Counted from the stretch's first letter, positions 33,297 through 45,559 are shown. The stretch: 64,000 nucleotides of DNA from Taxillus chinensis (GCA_023512835.1 CM042089.1:18046438-18110437); one strand, 5' to 3'. The notes: generated by a model not told the origin, from the sequence alone. Made by a program: numbers and translations.

Positions 33297-35291
33297 ATGC
33301 TTACCGAAAGCAGATTGAAAATCTCACCAATGTGGCGACGGCGGCTCTCCTCCTCCGCCCCTGAAATCCCTGCCCTCTACTCCTTCCTCCAGCCTTCCGT
33401 CTTCTCCCTGAAACCGACCATCACTCCCCCACCCCACAATCCCAATCTGCCCTCCTCCTCCTCCTCCTCCTCCTCCTCCCAAACCCTAACCCTAGATAGC
33501 CGAAACGCCCTTGAATCTACTCTCCGGAGCTCGCTCGCCGCCCGCGACACCGACGAGGCTTGGAAGTCTTTCAAATCCCTCGCCGCCGCCTCCGCCTTCC
33601 CTGCCAAGCCCCTTGCCAACTCCCTCATCGTCCAACTCTCCTCCCTCGGAGGTGTCCACAACCTCAAGCGCGCCTTCGCTTCCGTCGTCCTCTTGGTCGA
33701 GAAGAGCCCCGGCCTGCTGGATTTTGGGTCCATCAGAGCCGTCTTCGAAGCCATGAACGCCGCCAACGCCTCCCCAGCCGCCTTCTCATTGGTGAAATGC
33801 ATGTTCAGGAACAGGTACTTCGTGCCCTTCGCATTGTGGGGCGGCGCCCTCACCGATATTAGTCGCCGGAGCGGAGGGTTCGCCCCCCTTTTGGGGGTTT
33901 TCTATGAGAACTGTCGGGTTGCGGTGGAAGAGAGGCTGGACTTCATGAAACCCGACTTGGAGGCTTGTAATGCCGTTCTCGAGGGGTGCTGCTGCCACCT
34001 TGAATCGGTGAGTGATGCCGAGAGCGTGGTTGAGACCATGTCAGTTTTGGGTGTCCGGCCCAATGAATCTAGTTTCGGGTTTCTTGCCTACTTGTATGCG
34101 CTGAAGGGGATTGAGCCAAAGATAGTTGAGTTGGAAAGTTTGATGGGTGGGTTTGGTTTTAAGGACAAACGGGTGTTCTATGATAATTTGATCAGAGGAA
34201 GGGTGAAGTCGGGCAATTTAAAATCAATTCTGGGAATCTTCTTGTGCAGTTTGAGAGAAGCAGGTGGGCAAGATTCTACTTTCTGTGAAGAAACCTACTG
34301 TGTGCTGGTGCAAGGGTTCGTGCAACATAATAGTATCAAGGATTTAGCTAGCTTAATCGTGGAAGCTCAAAAATTGGAGAGTTCGGCTGCTGCGGTGGAC
34401 AAGACCGTTGGGTTTGGAATCGTGAATGCTTGTGCTCGCCTCGGATGGTTAGATAAAGCACATGCTTTGGTTGATGAATTGAAAGCTCAGGGGGCTTCTA
34501 TTGGCCTTGGGGTTTATGTACCCATCTTGAAGGTCTACAGCAAAGAGCTGAGAACAGCTGAAGCTGTTGATCTGGTTGTGGAGATAAACACCTCGGGGCT
34601 TAAGTTGGATGAGGGTAGCTATGATGCTCTCATAGAAGCATCAATGTCCTGCCAAGATTTTCAATCCGCATTTTCTTTATTTCGGGAGATGAGAGAGGCG
34701 GGAACTGCTGACTTGAAGGGGAGCTACTTGACGATAATGACAGGCTTGACTGAGAATCACCGACCGGAGCTAATGGCAGCTTTCTTAGATGAGGTTGTTG
34801 ATGATCCTCGCATTGAAGTGGGCACCCATGATTGGAATTCGATCATTCATGCCTTTTGTAAAGCTGGTCGGTTAGAGGATGCTAGGAGGACGTTGAGGAG
34901 GATGAATTTCCTGAAGTTCAAGCCTAATGAACAGACTTATTTGTCCCTGATTAATGGATGCACCACTGCAGAGAGTTATTTCAATGTGCTGATGCTGTGG
35001 AATGAGGTCAAAAGACGGATTTCAAAGGATGGAGAGAATGGAATGATGAAGTTTGAGCATGGGTTGGTTGATGCGTTTTTATATTCACTGGTTAAGGGGG
35101 GCTTGTTTGATGCTGTGATGCAGGTTGTGGAGAAATCTCAGGAGATGAAGGTGTTTGTGGACAAATGGAGGTACAAGCAGGCGTTCATGGAGAACCATAA
35201 GAAGCTCAAGGCGTCCAAGGTGAGAAAGAGGAGCACCAGGAAATTTGAAGCGCTTATTGCTTTCAAGAACTGGGTTGGACTTAATGAGTGA
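33297..35291 (+). CDS. P-class pentatricopeptide repeat protein (At1g69290-like)
   Basis: 664-residue intronless protein, like most plant PPR genes. The N-terminus is Ser/Arg/Pro-rich and basic, with a serine run at about residues 52-60, consistent with organelle targeting. Degenerate 35-residue helical repeats fill about 210-600, for example YDNLIRGRVKSGNLKS, WNSIIHAFCKAGRLEDA and TYLSLINGC. There is no E or DYW extension, so it is P class. The second Met (residue 12, starting MWRRRLSS) is a likely alternative start and fits the TATA spacing. PPR proteins bind organellar RNA for processing or translation; the target here is unknown. Assignment to the At1g69290 group is from memory of the family. 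Confidence 0.88.
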   Translation: MLTESRLKISPMWRRRLSSSAPEIPALYSFLQPSVFSLKPTITPPPHNPNLPSSSSSSSSSQTLTLDSRNALESTLRSSLAARDTDEAWKSFKSLAAASAFPAKPLANSLIVQLSSLGGVHNLKRAFASVVLLVEKSPGLLDFGSIRAVFEAMNAANASPAAFSLVKCMFRNRYFVPFALWGGALTDISRRSGGFAPLLGVFYENCRVAVEERLDFMKPDLEACNAVLEGCCCHLESVSDAESVVETMSVLGVRPNESSFGFLAYLYALKGIEPKIVELESLMGGFGFKDKRVFYDNLIRGRVKSGNLKSILGIFLCSLREAGGQDSTFCEETYCVLVQGFVQHNSIKDLASLIVEAQKLESSAAAVDKTVGFGIVNACARLGWLDKAHALVDELKAQGASIGLGVYVPILKVYSKELRTAEAVDLVVEINTSGLKLDEGSYDALIEASMSCQDFQSAFSLFREMREAGTADLKGSYLTIMTGLTENHRPELMAAFLDEVVDDPRIEVGTHDWNSIIHAFCKAGRLEDARRTLRRMNFLKFKPNEQTYLSLINGCTTAESYFNVLMLWNEVKRRISKDGENGMMKFEHGLVDAFLYSLVKGGLFDAVMQVVEKSQEMKVFVDKWRYKQAFMENHKKLKASKVRKRSTRKFEALIAFKNWVGLNE

Positions 35292-36598
35292 GCTGCTTTG
35301 TTGGGTTTGTGCTTCTGTTCATGGCTGATTCCAAGTTCTGAATTATGGGCTTAGGAGAAGAGGACGTACTTGCTGCCTTGGAGGGTCGATCGTCCCTTCA
35401 AGCGTATAAGCTTGGGTTCACAACTATATTAAGATTTGATTTTGTTCTGTAATTAAGACTGGACCTTTCATAGAGGTTGTGAAGGAAGAGAAACACTATT
35501 GCTTCCAATTATCAGGATGGTCTGAATGCAGCAACGGGCGTGTTGGATTGCCCATGATCTATATGTTCAATCACCAGGGCAGGATGTGCCATCATTTTGT
35601 GTCAACATTCAGCAAAAAATTTCAAAAGATCTTCCTAGCAAAGAAGAATGCCTATTTATGATGGGTTCAATTGATGCAGGACGTTTTAAAAAGATTAGCC
35701 TCGGTGGGTGCGATCAATGTAGAGGAGCAGATTCCATGGTTGTGGCCAAAGGAACGGGGACACCGGATAACTTATCTTCAGCTATCGCCAACAACATTAA
35801 AAAAACAAAAAAGAATTTTACGCGGATGAAATCACCGGATATACATGGCAGTGTGCTCGAATGTTGGTGTCTGCTCGAATCTCTTGTTTTTTAGCACTAA
35901 AAGCTGATTTGATGTCCTCACCTCAATTGCCATTCCTGCTACGTTGGCACTTCACAGCTACTCTGCTTTATAATTGTGGCCACCATACTTGCAGACTTTC
36001 TTGTGAATAAGGCAAGTCAGATTATAGTTTATCCTTCAAGTTATCAAATACATAGGCCACTTCCATTTCCCAAACTATGTTACTTTTTGGCATAGGAGAT
36101 GAAACGATGTGAAGAAATTCACATCGTACGGCTCCACAGGTCCAGGATGTGATGCCAGGCAACTCAAATACTGGGTAAATAAGTTTGAAATCATCCATGA
36201 CTTAAGAAATGATCATGTTTTTGTTTTGTCAGGGAAAACTCAATGATTTAATGGTTGTGTTTGAGGCCTGGGTTATAATAAATGTTTCTGTGTTTTTGAT
36301 TGATAATGACTATTCATGGTTGTGTTTGGAAAATCTCCCGGCGATTGAATGGGAAACTCCCCTTCTAGTATAGTGGATATTATATGTTGTGTGAGTGGGC
36401 ATGTTTTGGGAGACTATTGTATTCCGGTGTACGTGGTCAGGTGCATACCGGGATAACACCCATACTGTAGTCCTCATTAGGTGTTTTGCACTGACTTTTT
36501 GATTCTCGGGTGCGGGTATGGGAAGTCAATAATTGTTTTTTCAGGATTGAAATTTGGGGCATGAGGGGCTACACTCGCATTTGAGTTTAGCTTCCTTG
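35292..36598. other. 3' flank of the PPR gene, no further gene seen
   Basis: Two short frames (35479-35661 and 35526-35894) overlap and have no recognisable similarity; they may be 3' UTR. The rest, to the MITE at 36599, shows no exon or repeat I can support. Confidence 0.45.
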
Positions 36599-37291
36599 GA
36601 GCAACTCCGATAGGGATTTTTTTTGTTTCAGACTTAAACCTAAAATTTTCTAATTTATCTCATAAATCTTCCTCCCCTGACGGCAAGCACTGCATCTCTC
36701 TCTCTTGTGTTTGCCTGGTCGAGGAGAATGGGCGGCGACGGCTACTGTGCTGGCGAGAATTGACAGCGATGACCACCGCGCGGGCGAGGAGCATACAATG
36801 GATTACCAGGCTGGCGAATATCGGCTGTGACGATGTACTGGGTCGCTGAGGACGGGGCTGCTTGCTGCGACAGCGCACTGCGTGACAGGCGTGGGTTGAT
36901 TGGGTTGCGTGACTGCGTGAGAGGCCAGCTAAAAATTTAACTTTAAGCTACGAGATAACTAGCAAAAGTCATATTTAATTTGCACTAATGTCAATCTAAT
37001 GTTGTATTATCTATGTATTATCTATTTTTTTATTTAATTTTTTTTTTTCAACTTATCCTTGCATTTCCTTTCCTAAATTTCAAATCACTAATGACGTTGG
37101 ACAAAGCATGGTTGATGCGAAGCTGGTAGATGGTGGGAGTATAGATGTACTATTGTTTGATGACAATTTCCAACTAAATCAAAAGTAAAGCTAAATTTTG
37201 ATTTAACTATGCATTTAACTAATATATTGGAAAGAATTTTTAATCAAATATATATTTGGTTTTTACTTTTGCTTATGGGTTGGAGATGTTC
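36599..37291 (-). mobile_element. GAGCATCTCC-family MITE, minus orientation, eroded
   Basis: The left end GAGCAACTCCGAT and right end GGTTGGAGATGTTC are inverted versions of the family ends. The right arm (AACTAATATATTGGA, TTTTACTTTTGCTT) is the reverse complement of the left arm of the copy at 37395. The core is GC-rich. The target duplication is no longer clear. Confidence 0.6.
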
Positions 37292-37394
37292 TAAAATTTT
37301 TGTTACAGTCAAATTTAACTGGTGATATAGATGTTGTATTGGAGTACATTTTTGTTTAAATTTAGCTAAATTTGACTAGCTTTTATTATAGTTA

Positions 37395-38431
37395 GAGCAT
37401 CTCCAATGCATTAGGTAAAGTCATAGCTAAAGCTATATTTAGCTAAAACTCTTCTCCAATGCATTAGTTAAATGGATAGTTAAAGCAAAACAAAAAGCAA
37501 AATTTGGCTTTTGCTTTTGCTTTAGCTGTCCATGCCAACTCAGCTTATACTCTCCCTTGTCAGTAATGCCCTCCCTACCGTCTCCTTCCTCCACGCAGGC
37601 CGCAGCCCCGTCCTCCACGCAACCCCCATCCCCGTCGGTTGCCCTCCCCGTCGCCCGATCCCCTCCCCAGCTTCACCCCCTCCCCCGTCGCTCCTCTGCG
37701 TCTCCCCTCCCCCGTCCCCCCGATTCCCTCCCCTTCTCCATCGCCCCTCCCCGTCCACCGTCCACCGTCGCCCGTCGCCCGTCGCGATCCCATCCCCTCC
37801 CCCGTCACCCCTCTCGCGTCTCCCCTCCCCCTCCCCGCGCTTCACCCCTTCCCCACCCCTTCCCCATCCCATCCCCTCCCCGTCGCCCCTCTCGTGTCTC
37901 CCCTCCCCTCCCCGCGCTTCACCCCTTCCCCATCGCCCCTCCCCGTCGCCAGATCCCATCCCCTCCCCCGTCGCCCCTCTCGTGTCTCCCCTCCCCTCCC
38001 CCGCGCTTCACCCCTTCCCCCATCGCCCCTCCCCATCGCCAGGATCCCATCCCCTCCCTTGTGTTTCACCCCTCCCCGTCGCACGCCCCCACCCCCCTTG
38101 CGTTCCCTGTCCCCCCGATTCCCTCCCCTTCCCCGTCGCCCGTCCACCGTCGCCAAATCCCATCCCCTCCCCATCGCACGCCCCCACCCCCCCTTGCGTT
38201 CCCCCGTCCCCTCGTCGCGCGACCATCCACCCCAAGCACGCCCGTTCGTCTGTGTTCCCATTTGCGTAGTAGGGATTTGGAAAAGGTAATAAAGGGGTAG
38301 ATTGGGAAAATTATTTTTTAAGCAAAAAAATACATAATATACCATTGGAGTATTATTAGTTAAAACTGCACTGTAGCAAGCTAAATATGACTTTAGCTCA
38401 TTTCAGTTAGCTAGAATGATTGGAGATGCTC
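37395..38431 (+). mobile_element. GAGCATCTCC-family MITE with C-rich core
   Basis: 1037 bp between TTA at 37392-37394 and TTA at 38432-38434. The ends are GAGCATCTCCAAT and ATTGGAGATGCTC, perfect inverted repeats. AT-rich arms contain TTGGCTTTTGCTTTTGC on the left and CTGTAGCAAGCTAAATATGAC on the right. The core at about 37560-38265 is almost pure pyrimidine on this strand with CCCGTCGCC/CCCCTCCCC minisatellite repeats. Three long proline-rich frames overlap in the core; none is a gene. TTA duplication suggests a PIF/Harbinger-type transposase in trans. Confidence 0.85.
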
Positions 38432-38434
38432 TTA

Positions 38435-39296
38435 ATCCTATAGAGTTGATCTCACTTATTCATTTAGTCTCTTGAAGGCATATAATTTTAATATTTATCC
38501 TAATTATAATCTCAACTAGCTTTATATATTTGTGTGAAACTCGATGTTCTAAGATACTAAACGTAAATTAAGATTGCGGTTTTTAATTACAACCCCCTAG
38601 CTCATTTGACACCCTATTCTGGCGTTAATGTGACATGTTACTTCTAGAAAATAGCTTAGCAATTCTTGCCCATTTATCACTGCTTCCAGCTCCAGGTGTT
38701 GAAGATATAACATATTGCTTAATAAGAATGCCTCAATGTTATTTCTAATATCGTGGTTCATATTAAAATATGTAATGAGTTTTTACAATAGTTGTCATAA
38801 ACCTATTAAAACTCTTTTTTTTATCCGGGCTTGAAACCAGTAGTGCAAGCACATGTGAAATCACAAAAATTAATAGATTATTTAAAAAATTATTAACAAT
38901 TGCAATTGGTTTAATAAAAAATTACACTTGTTCCCAATCAAGGGTTCACTTGGGCTTGAGTTCTAAGGCTTGTGTCGATATGTATTTTCATTTTTATGTT
39001 TTAATTTGATGACTTTTAAATTTATTAAAGTTGGAACTTAAATTCTAATTTGAATTCAACATTGTAAAAAATAAAATTGTCTTGTATATAGTTTTGTTTT
39101 ATGATTAAAATTATGACTTCTTTTTAAGGGTTTTTTTCTTAAAAAATATAAGCTCCACTATAAACGAACAAGAAGGAATATATTGGACCCAAATAATAAA
39201 ATGAATATAAAGGGAAAAAAAAGGAAAAAAGGCGATCAATTATGTAATAAAAAAAATTTAAATTTAAAATAAAAAATATTTTAAAAACTCTCATAA
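38435..39296. other. AT-rich DNA between MITEs, no gene seen
   Basis: No open frame, RNA gene or repeat structure stands out. Confidence 0.45.
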
Positions 39297-40725
39297 GAAT
39301 ATCTCTAATGCATTAGGTAAATCAATATTTAAAGCTTTATTTGGTTAAAAACTCTCTTTAATGGTCTAGCTAAACTATTAACAAAAGTAAAAATAAAAGT
39401 TAAATTTAGCTTTTACTTTTGCTTTAACCGAATATGGGCCAGTTTGACATTGCTGTTGAGAGACAGCTTTTGCTTATTGTATAAGCAGAAGCATCAAAAA
39501 CGGTTTGGTAAACTTAAAAAAAATGCTTATAAAATAAGTTTTAATTTTTTTCTCAAAAGCATAAGCAATTTAAAGGTTGCTTGTATAAGCTACTCTTTTA
39601 GGAAACAATTTAAATTTTTTTAAAAATACTAATTTAACTCTTTAGCCACATTATCCGCCTAAAATGAAAATTTAAAAATCTAAAATAAGCAGCCCTTTTC
39701 TTGGGATCACAGGGATGAGGGCCAGTAGGGGTGGGAATGGAGAGGGGTTGGGGCTGGCAGAGGTGGGAATGGGAGAAAGGGGGGACGGAGGTGGGGGTTG
39801 ACATGGGATGAGGGCTGCCAGTGGGGGTGGGAATGGGAGCAGAGGGGGACAGAGGTGGGGGTTGGCATAGGATGAGGGTTGCCAGCAAGGGGTGTGGACT
39901 AGGAATAGAGGGGCCGACGAAAGTGGGAATGGGAGAGGAGGGTTTTTTTTAAATATAATAAAACAAAAAAAATATTTGTATTTTTTTATTTTTACAATAA
40001 GTTCGTTTTTAATTTATCAAATACTTATCAACTACTTTTAAAATTATATTTTATCAAATACTCACCTGTTTATTTTTCTAGCACAGTTAAAAACAGCTTC
40101 TCCTAAAAATATACCATTACCAAATTAAACCTATGTCATGTCACTTAATACCATCCCTACATTCCCCTTCCACTTCACAACCCCTTCCATCCCACCTTCA
40201 CCTATACCATCACAACCCCCCATCGCCTCCTTTTCTCCTCCGTCGCCCTCCTACAAAATTTTCTGGTACTCTGCATGAGTACGAGCAAGTGGTAGGCACC
40301 CTCCTGACATTTCAGAAGCTTGGCCAACTGTCCTTTCAGACCCATAAGGTTTCCAGGTTATACCCATGAAGTTAATTCATTTGGGTCACCTGAAGAAAAA
40401 AAACAGGTCATGCTCGTGTTGTTGCGGTTGCTGCTTCTGTTATTGTTGTTGTCCTTGTCCACAGCGGTGGATGAGGAGCAAATATTATTGGACATCGACG
40501 ACGGGCCAGGGCTGTTTTTGAAAATGGCCTTGAGCGACAACAGCAATGGATGACATGGTGCAAGTGGCGGCAGAGACACGAGGGGTAAAAGTGAGGAATT
40601 AGGGATTTGAGAATAATATAGGTGGAAGGGTATATTGAAAAAAATAAAAATTAAATAAAAATTTAAATATCATTAACTGTAGTAAATTAAATATAATTTT
40701 AATTAATCAATAAGACTTTCATTCA
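39297..40725 (+). mobile_element. Eroded GAGCATCTCC-family MITE, interrupted by another element
   Basis: The left arm at 39297-39432 aligns with the family (GAATATCTCTAATGCATTAGG, TTTTACTTTTGCTTTAAC). The family sequence resumes after the inner element with GTCATGTCAC and a C-rich core at 40140-40260, and the right arm shows ACTGTAGTAAATTAAATAT near 40680. The right terminal repeat is lost, so the end is approximate. Confidence 0.6.
39436..40131. mobile_element. Inner MITE nested in the element above
   Basis: 696 bp flanked by TAT at 39433-39435 and 40132-40134. The ends GGGCCAGTTTGACATTG and GGTTTAATTTGGTAATG (reversed right end) match at about 12 of 19 positions. The core around 39715-39940 is purine-rich with GTGGGAATGGGAG repeats. 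The host element reads through when this piece is removed, which supports nesting. Confidence 0.6.
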
Positions 40726-41319
40726 AGTTGAATTTAAATCTTGTATCAATATCAAATATATTTTTTATTTACTCATGAGACCAACAATTTTTTAAATTTG
40801 AATCTAAAATCATGATTTGAATCAACGGTTCTTCCAATTTCTTCCAAGTTTGTTTTAACTTCTTATTCTCTTGTAAAATGCTTTTCCTGTAAACATTAAT
40901 AAGAAAGAAAGAAAAAATATCCAAACAAAACTTCTTCCTCATTGCTCCTTTAATTTTGGTTTTTGTGGTAGTAACTTCAAGACTCATAAGTGGAGAAAGT
41001 GAACAGTGTACATTGCTGAAGGATTTATCCAAGAGCCCAAGTGTTCCATTTTAAGATTAAAATTCACGAGTTATATACATACATTAGTCCCTACACATAA
41101 CAATATTTGCACCCTTGATTTTTTTTTTTAAATAGAATCTTTTAAAACAGTTATTGGAATGAGTAACCGGTAAACAACACATTAAGACCGAATAAAACAA
41201 ACAATTAAAAGATAAGCTTTGCATTCCCAGCTTTCATGTCAAATTAGCTCAAGGATATGCAAACTCGGGCGTTTCAAAGACTTCAAATATTAATCCGCAA
41301 CATTCCAAACTTACGGAAT
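40726..41319. other. AT-rich 3' flank of RPA12, no gene seen
   Basis: Lies downstream of the minus-strand RPA12 stop. A short minus-strand frame at 40769-41032 is unrecognised. Confidence 0.45.
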
Positions 41320-41597
41320 CTAAGTGTTCTGTGTCCAAGAATGATTGCATCTAACGCAGGTGTAAGTGATTGTTTGTCCTTCATCAGCTGATCTCAACTG
41401 TAGGAGAAAAAAACGAAATACAAGCTCAAAAATGGATTGAATTCCCACACAATGCCTACAGCATGGTTAGAAGTAGACACAAGCAGTTTACTTCAAAAAA
41501 TTAATCTTGTAGATCTAAATTTATAACACTATATACTCATCAAAAAAAAAAATATAACACTATAGATGGAAAAAGTTTACCCCACAATTGACATCAA

Positions 41598-41658
<61 letters not shown>

Positions 41659-43579
41659 ATTTCTATCCAACTAAACATCTATACCCTTTCCAAAGTATTA
41701 AATCACAAGTTTACAAAATCTTCCCAACAGACTTTGAAACTCTAATTTAGTTCAACAAGGCTGCTTTAATGCAAGTATGTGGACTTTCTTTCTTTGTACT
41801 CGCTATAGACCACATTAATTAAAGCATGGGTTGATGTTATAGAATATTTACCTGTCTAGCTATATACTCCGCTATTTTGTTCTGGCATTGTGGGCATGTC
41901 TCCTCCGTCTGCAAGGGAAGCCAAACATGAGATGAAATAAGCATCCCAAAAAGCATGATGTCATGCTTTAATTAATGTGGTCTATAGTGAGTACAAAGAA
42001 AGAAAGTCCACAATGCCCGCAATGCCAGAACAAAATGTACTTACGGTCTGCTTGTTAAATTTAATGCCCTCAAAATTGGGCCCATCCAGTTTTATATATG
42101 GCTCCATGTTCAGATTTCTTCTAATTCCCTGCAATAAAACGCGGCTATGTAAGAAAACACTTTTTTTTTGTAAGAAAACACAGAAACCATGGAAAGGAAA
42201 TAAATCCGAAGGAGGCATTTTGTATTCTTGCATACAACAAAACAGATAATTATCCAATGTGAGCAGTTAGGTTTAAACAAGGTTAAAATGCAAAATACTG
42301 ATTTTTCAACGAGTTCGAATTTATTGACAACAATTTATTGGGTTAGGTACCAGCTGACAAGCCTGTTAGTAATTGGAAGCTTCATGTATCACGTAACTGC
42401 TGGACTAAACCAAAGATTTTTATCAGAAGAATACGTTTTTATAGCATCTATAAATAGTTATTCGCCTCCTGATTTGAATAGGGATCATATGTATTTCAAG
42501 CCTCCTGAAACTATAATTACAAACTTCCTCCAGCAAAGACAAGCCAGACAGAAGTCTTACCTCTGGTCTCTGAACAAAACACACATTACCACTACAGGGC
42601 TAGTCTATAAACACCCCTCTTGGAAAGGATCATGACAATCACAGCCTGGAATCTGATTTTAAGCATAATAATAACAAATCTCTCCGGCGACAACCTAAAT
42701 ATATTTCCTCACGTCACTTACATCCACCTCAGTTCAAGAATAACAAGCTCACGGTTGGGGGTCATTGCTAACAAAGGGAAACCGATGCAACCCATGCAGA
42801 CCACACCCAATTAACAAATTCTTTCCTAAAAAAGACTAATTTGGGTCAGTACCGATTCTAATTAAGTGGGATAGATTTTGAGAGCTATTTTTTGTCTATT
42901 AAAAAAATTTCTGTTTATAATTTTTTTAAATAAAAAACTAGTTGATGAAATAATTTTCAGTTTTCTGTTTCTTAAATCAATTGCTTTAAGACTAAGCTCT
43001 AACAAGCCTCCTCTTTGTTATATTTCAACCGAATAATTTAAACATATTGCTGCAATAAAGAATTAGAGAATATGGTAATGATTTTAGAATGTACAAAACA
43101 ATCTCTCTCTCTCTCTCTCTCTCTCTCCTTCCTTTACTTTCAACTATACATGTGTGAATACTATATGTATATCATTATAGATTTATATAATTTGCATCTA
43201 GTGCACCTTTCTTGGTTTCTAATTGTACAATCAACAGACCATGCAGCCAACCATAAAAACACTGGAATCATAAATAGCACTAACCCATACACACACACAC
43301 ATGTTGTATGCATACCTCGGCATTAACACTGTAACTTATTTCCTTCCCAACAAACTCTGTAAAAAGTCAAATTAGAACACCCCAAAAAAAAGTCCAAAGA
43401 GAACACTAGATATTAAAAGGACAACATTGAATAACAGCATGACTATAAATGGCTTTACCTTTCGCATGGCGTGTACACCCACACAGTGGACACTTTGCAT
43501 GCTTTCGTGAATAGAAAGAAAGCATCGTCCCACACTTATCGCAGAACAAGAAGTCACGCTGTCGACAATACGCCGCCAT
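41320..43579 (-). CDS. RPA12: RNA polymerase I subunit RPA12 (TFIIS-like zinc ribbon)
   Basis: Five minus-strand exons: 43579-43459, 43356-43316, 42128-42045, 41908-41852 and 41397-41320 (TAG), all GT-AG and in phase, encoding 126 residues, normal for the family. The N-terminal zinc ribbon is FCDKCGTML with CPLCG. The C-terminal ribbon is TCPQC with YTCVRC and the RSADEGQT acidic hairpin, which in Pol I enters the active centre for transcript cleavage. The product acts in the nucleolus in rRNA synthesis. The linker (exon 3, [10 protein letters not shown]) is less conserved, as usual. The start is the ATG giving [13 protein letters not shown]. Intron 4 holds a (GT)n(TA)n repeat, and introns 3 and 4 carry the arms of a 50-bp inverted repeat flanking exon 4. 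Confidence 0.92.
41598..41655. repeat. (GT)n(TA)n microsatellite in RPA12 intron 4
   Basis: GT dinucleotides at about 41598-41620 run directly into TA dinucleotides to 41655. It is likely polymorphic in length. Confidence 0.95.
41779..42011. repeat. 50-bp inverted repeat flanking RPA12 exon 4
   Basis: Arms at 41779-41828 and 41962-42011 are reverse complements at 49 of 50 positions (one C/T difference). Exon 4 (41852-41908) sits in the 133-base loop. Just beyond the right arm, about 42013-42036 is an inverted copy of part of exon 4 itself (shared CAATGCCAGAACAAAAT). The inverted duplication thus copied exonic sequence and rearranged its order. High identity implies a recent event. Confidence 0.9.
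43102..43127. repeat. (CT)n microsatellite in RPA12 intron 2
   Basis: Thirteen CT dinucleotides. A short (CA)n follows at about 43290-43302, close to the exon 2 donor site. Confidence 0.9.
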
Positions 43580-44780
43580 GGTGCTCCCTACGGGAAGGGA
43601 GAGAGAGAGACAACACAAAAGCAACTTCAAACCTCAAACCAAACAAGGCAGCTGAAATTTTTGCTACAACATTAAATTCAAACACATGGAACTGAAGGAG
43701 TGAGAGAAAGAGAGGCGGTGCAGCACCTGAGGCTTTTCTGTTTTGGAGGACGGTGTCAGAAATATTTTAGGGTTTCGGATTTTTGCGTTTTTTACCCTTC
43801 TAAATCTATTAATTATTTTCTTCGTTTTTTATAAGATATTTTCATAAACTAGTGGTGCTGCCGCATGGCATATTAATGTACACCGATAAATATTGATTTG
43901 TTTGGAACTTAAAAAAACAGGATATAAATTTAAAACATTAATTAAAAACTCATTTGTTTTTCCCTGTTTTTTATTTTTTTAAATCTTAAATTGAGTTTTT
44001 GCTTTACTTTCATTCTTTATTTACGAATTCTCGTTTATAAAAACTAAAGTTGGGGCTCGGAATGAACTTTATTTAAAAATACCATTCATACTTATACATA
44101 TTGTTAATTATTATAATTGAAAAAATTGTCATTTCTTAATTACTATCATCAAAAAGTCGGATAATTTTTTCTAAATATTTTATATAAAATAAAATTATAC
44201 ATGTTCAATTTTGGGGTAAACTTTTTCCGCTTATAAAGTATTATAAATCTATAAGATTAATTTTTCAAAGTAAGCTACGCCAAACTGCTTGTGTCTACTC
44301 CTAACATTTTGTCTTATAATTTTGTCTTCAAATATGTATTTTTTTAAAACATTTTAATGGCGTCACAGTGTCATTAGAGCATAAATTCATCAAAAATATA
44401 CATGCAACTGACTCACGGTATCATCGCAAAACTGTGGCTGATGTGACAAGCTATAATTAGTTTATAAATATATTATTCTCCCCTTGCTAACTTGATATGC
44501 TATCATATTGTCAAAGTCAACTACCAGTTAGGCAATCTCGATATTATATAGCATTACTCTAAATTCATTAAATCGTTGACCAGTGGAGATGTGTTCTATT
44601 GCTGATTCGGTTATTCTTCCTCTATCCCTCTTCGTTTCCTTAAAATTTATGATTTTTTAGGGAAATTGTGGAACCAATACCAGTGAGTTGAGACTCACTT
44701 GATATTCTCTAGTCATTGACTTTGCCAAAAACCCACTATGGAATAAAAAAAATTCCCATAAATTAAGAACCCAAAAATGA
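43580..44780. other. RPA12 upstream region and AT-rich spacer
   Basis: 43580-43760 is GA-rich and probably holds the RPA12 5' UTR and promoter. The remainder to the copia remnant is AT-rich with no gene seen. Confidence 0.5.
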
Positions 44781-44789
44781 CAAGATTAT

Positions 44790-45032
44790 GCCGACCGTAA
44801 GAGGATTGGTGTCCAATGAAGATATTAATGATAAATTCCTAAGATCAATGCCTCAGAAGTTTGCAACAAGGGTAGTCACCATTATGGAACGAAAGAGATG
44901 GGCGAAGAGATCCCTTCATGAAATATATGACAATCTGAAAACTTTTGAGATGCCCTATCCATAGTGAAAAGAGAAATATTCTAAGAGAAAGAATCTTGCT
45001 TTGAAAGCAAGCCCAAGTTTTGATTTACTTGG
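44790..45032 (+). pseudogene. Copia-type gag fragment, left part
   Basis: The translation contains EDINDKFLRSMPQKFATRV and SLHEIYDNLKTFEM, typical of the gag region of plant Ty1/copia elements, with an in-frame stop at about 44964. It is split from its right part (48580-48790) by a hAT insertion at TTACTTGG. No LTRs are recognised nearby. Confidence 0.7.
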
Positions 45033-45559
45033 CAATGTTTAAAAATACGTAAGGCAGGAACGGTATGGCCGAAGGCTGTACGGATATACGGGCGCCTCGG
45101 TACGGTCGAGGCGGGCACCTCAACCTTACACAATAATTTTATGTTGGAAATATTATCATACTAAAATAACTTAAATTTTTTCACAGCTTTAATATAAATA
45201 TATTACAATCATAATAGTCTTACACTTTATAAAATCAAACTAAAAATATAAATCAAGTCTCACTCAAAAATAAAATTAAGTCTTTGTAATCAATTTCAAA
45301 TATTCAATAAAACAAAACAACTTAAGGTCTCAAATAGAAACTCTAATCTTAATTGAATAGTGTGTCATCCGTATCTAATGGTCAAAATTTTGGATCCCAC
45401 AATAGTTCTTCACTAGAAAAGTCATCCGTTTCCGGTTCATCTTCCGATTCAATCGAAATGTCTTTTCCTTTTCCTACACCAAAATAATTAAAAATAACAT
45501 CAATCTATATATATATATATATATATAAAATATTTTAAATATAATGAAATTCTTTCATT

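Noticed and set aside
35479..35894. Two short frames after the PPR gene
   Set aside because: Mutually overlapping, unrecognised, probably 3' UTR.
37532..38300. Three overlapping proline-rich frames of 216-247 codons and G-rich minus-strand frames
   Set aside because: All lie in the C-rich core of a TTA-flanked MITE; several frames are open at once with no conserved motif.
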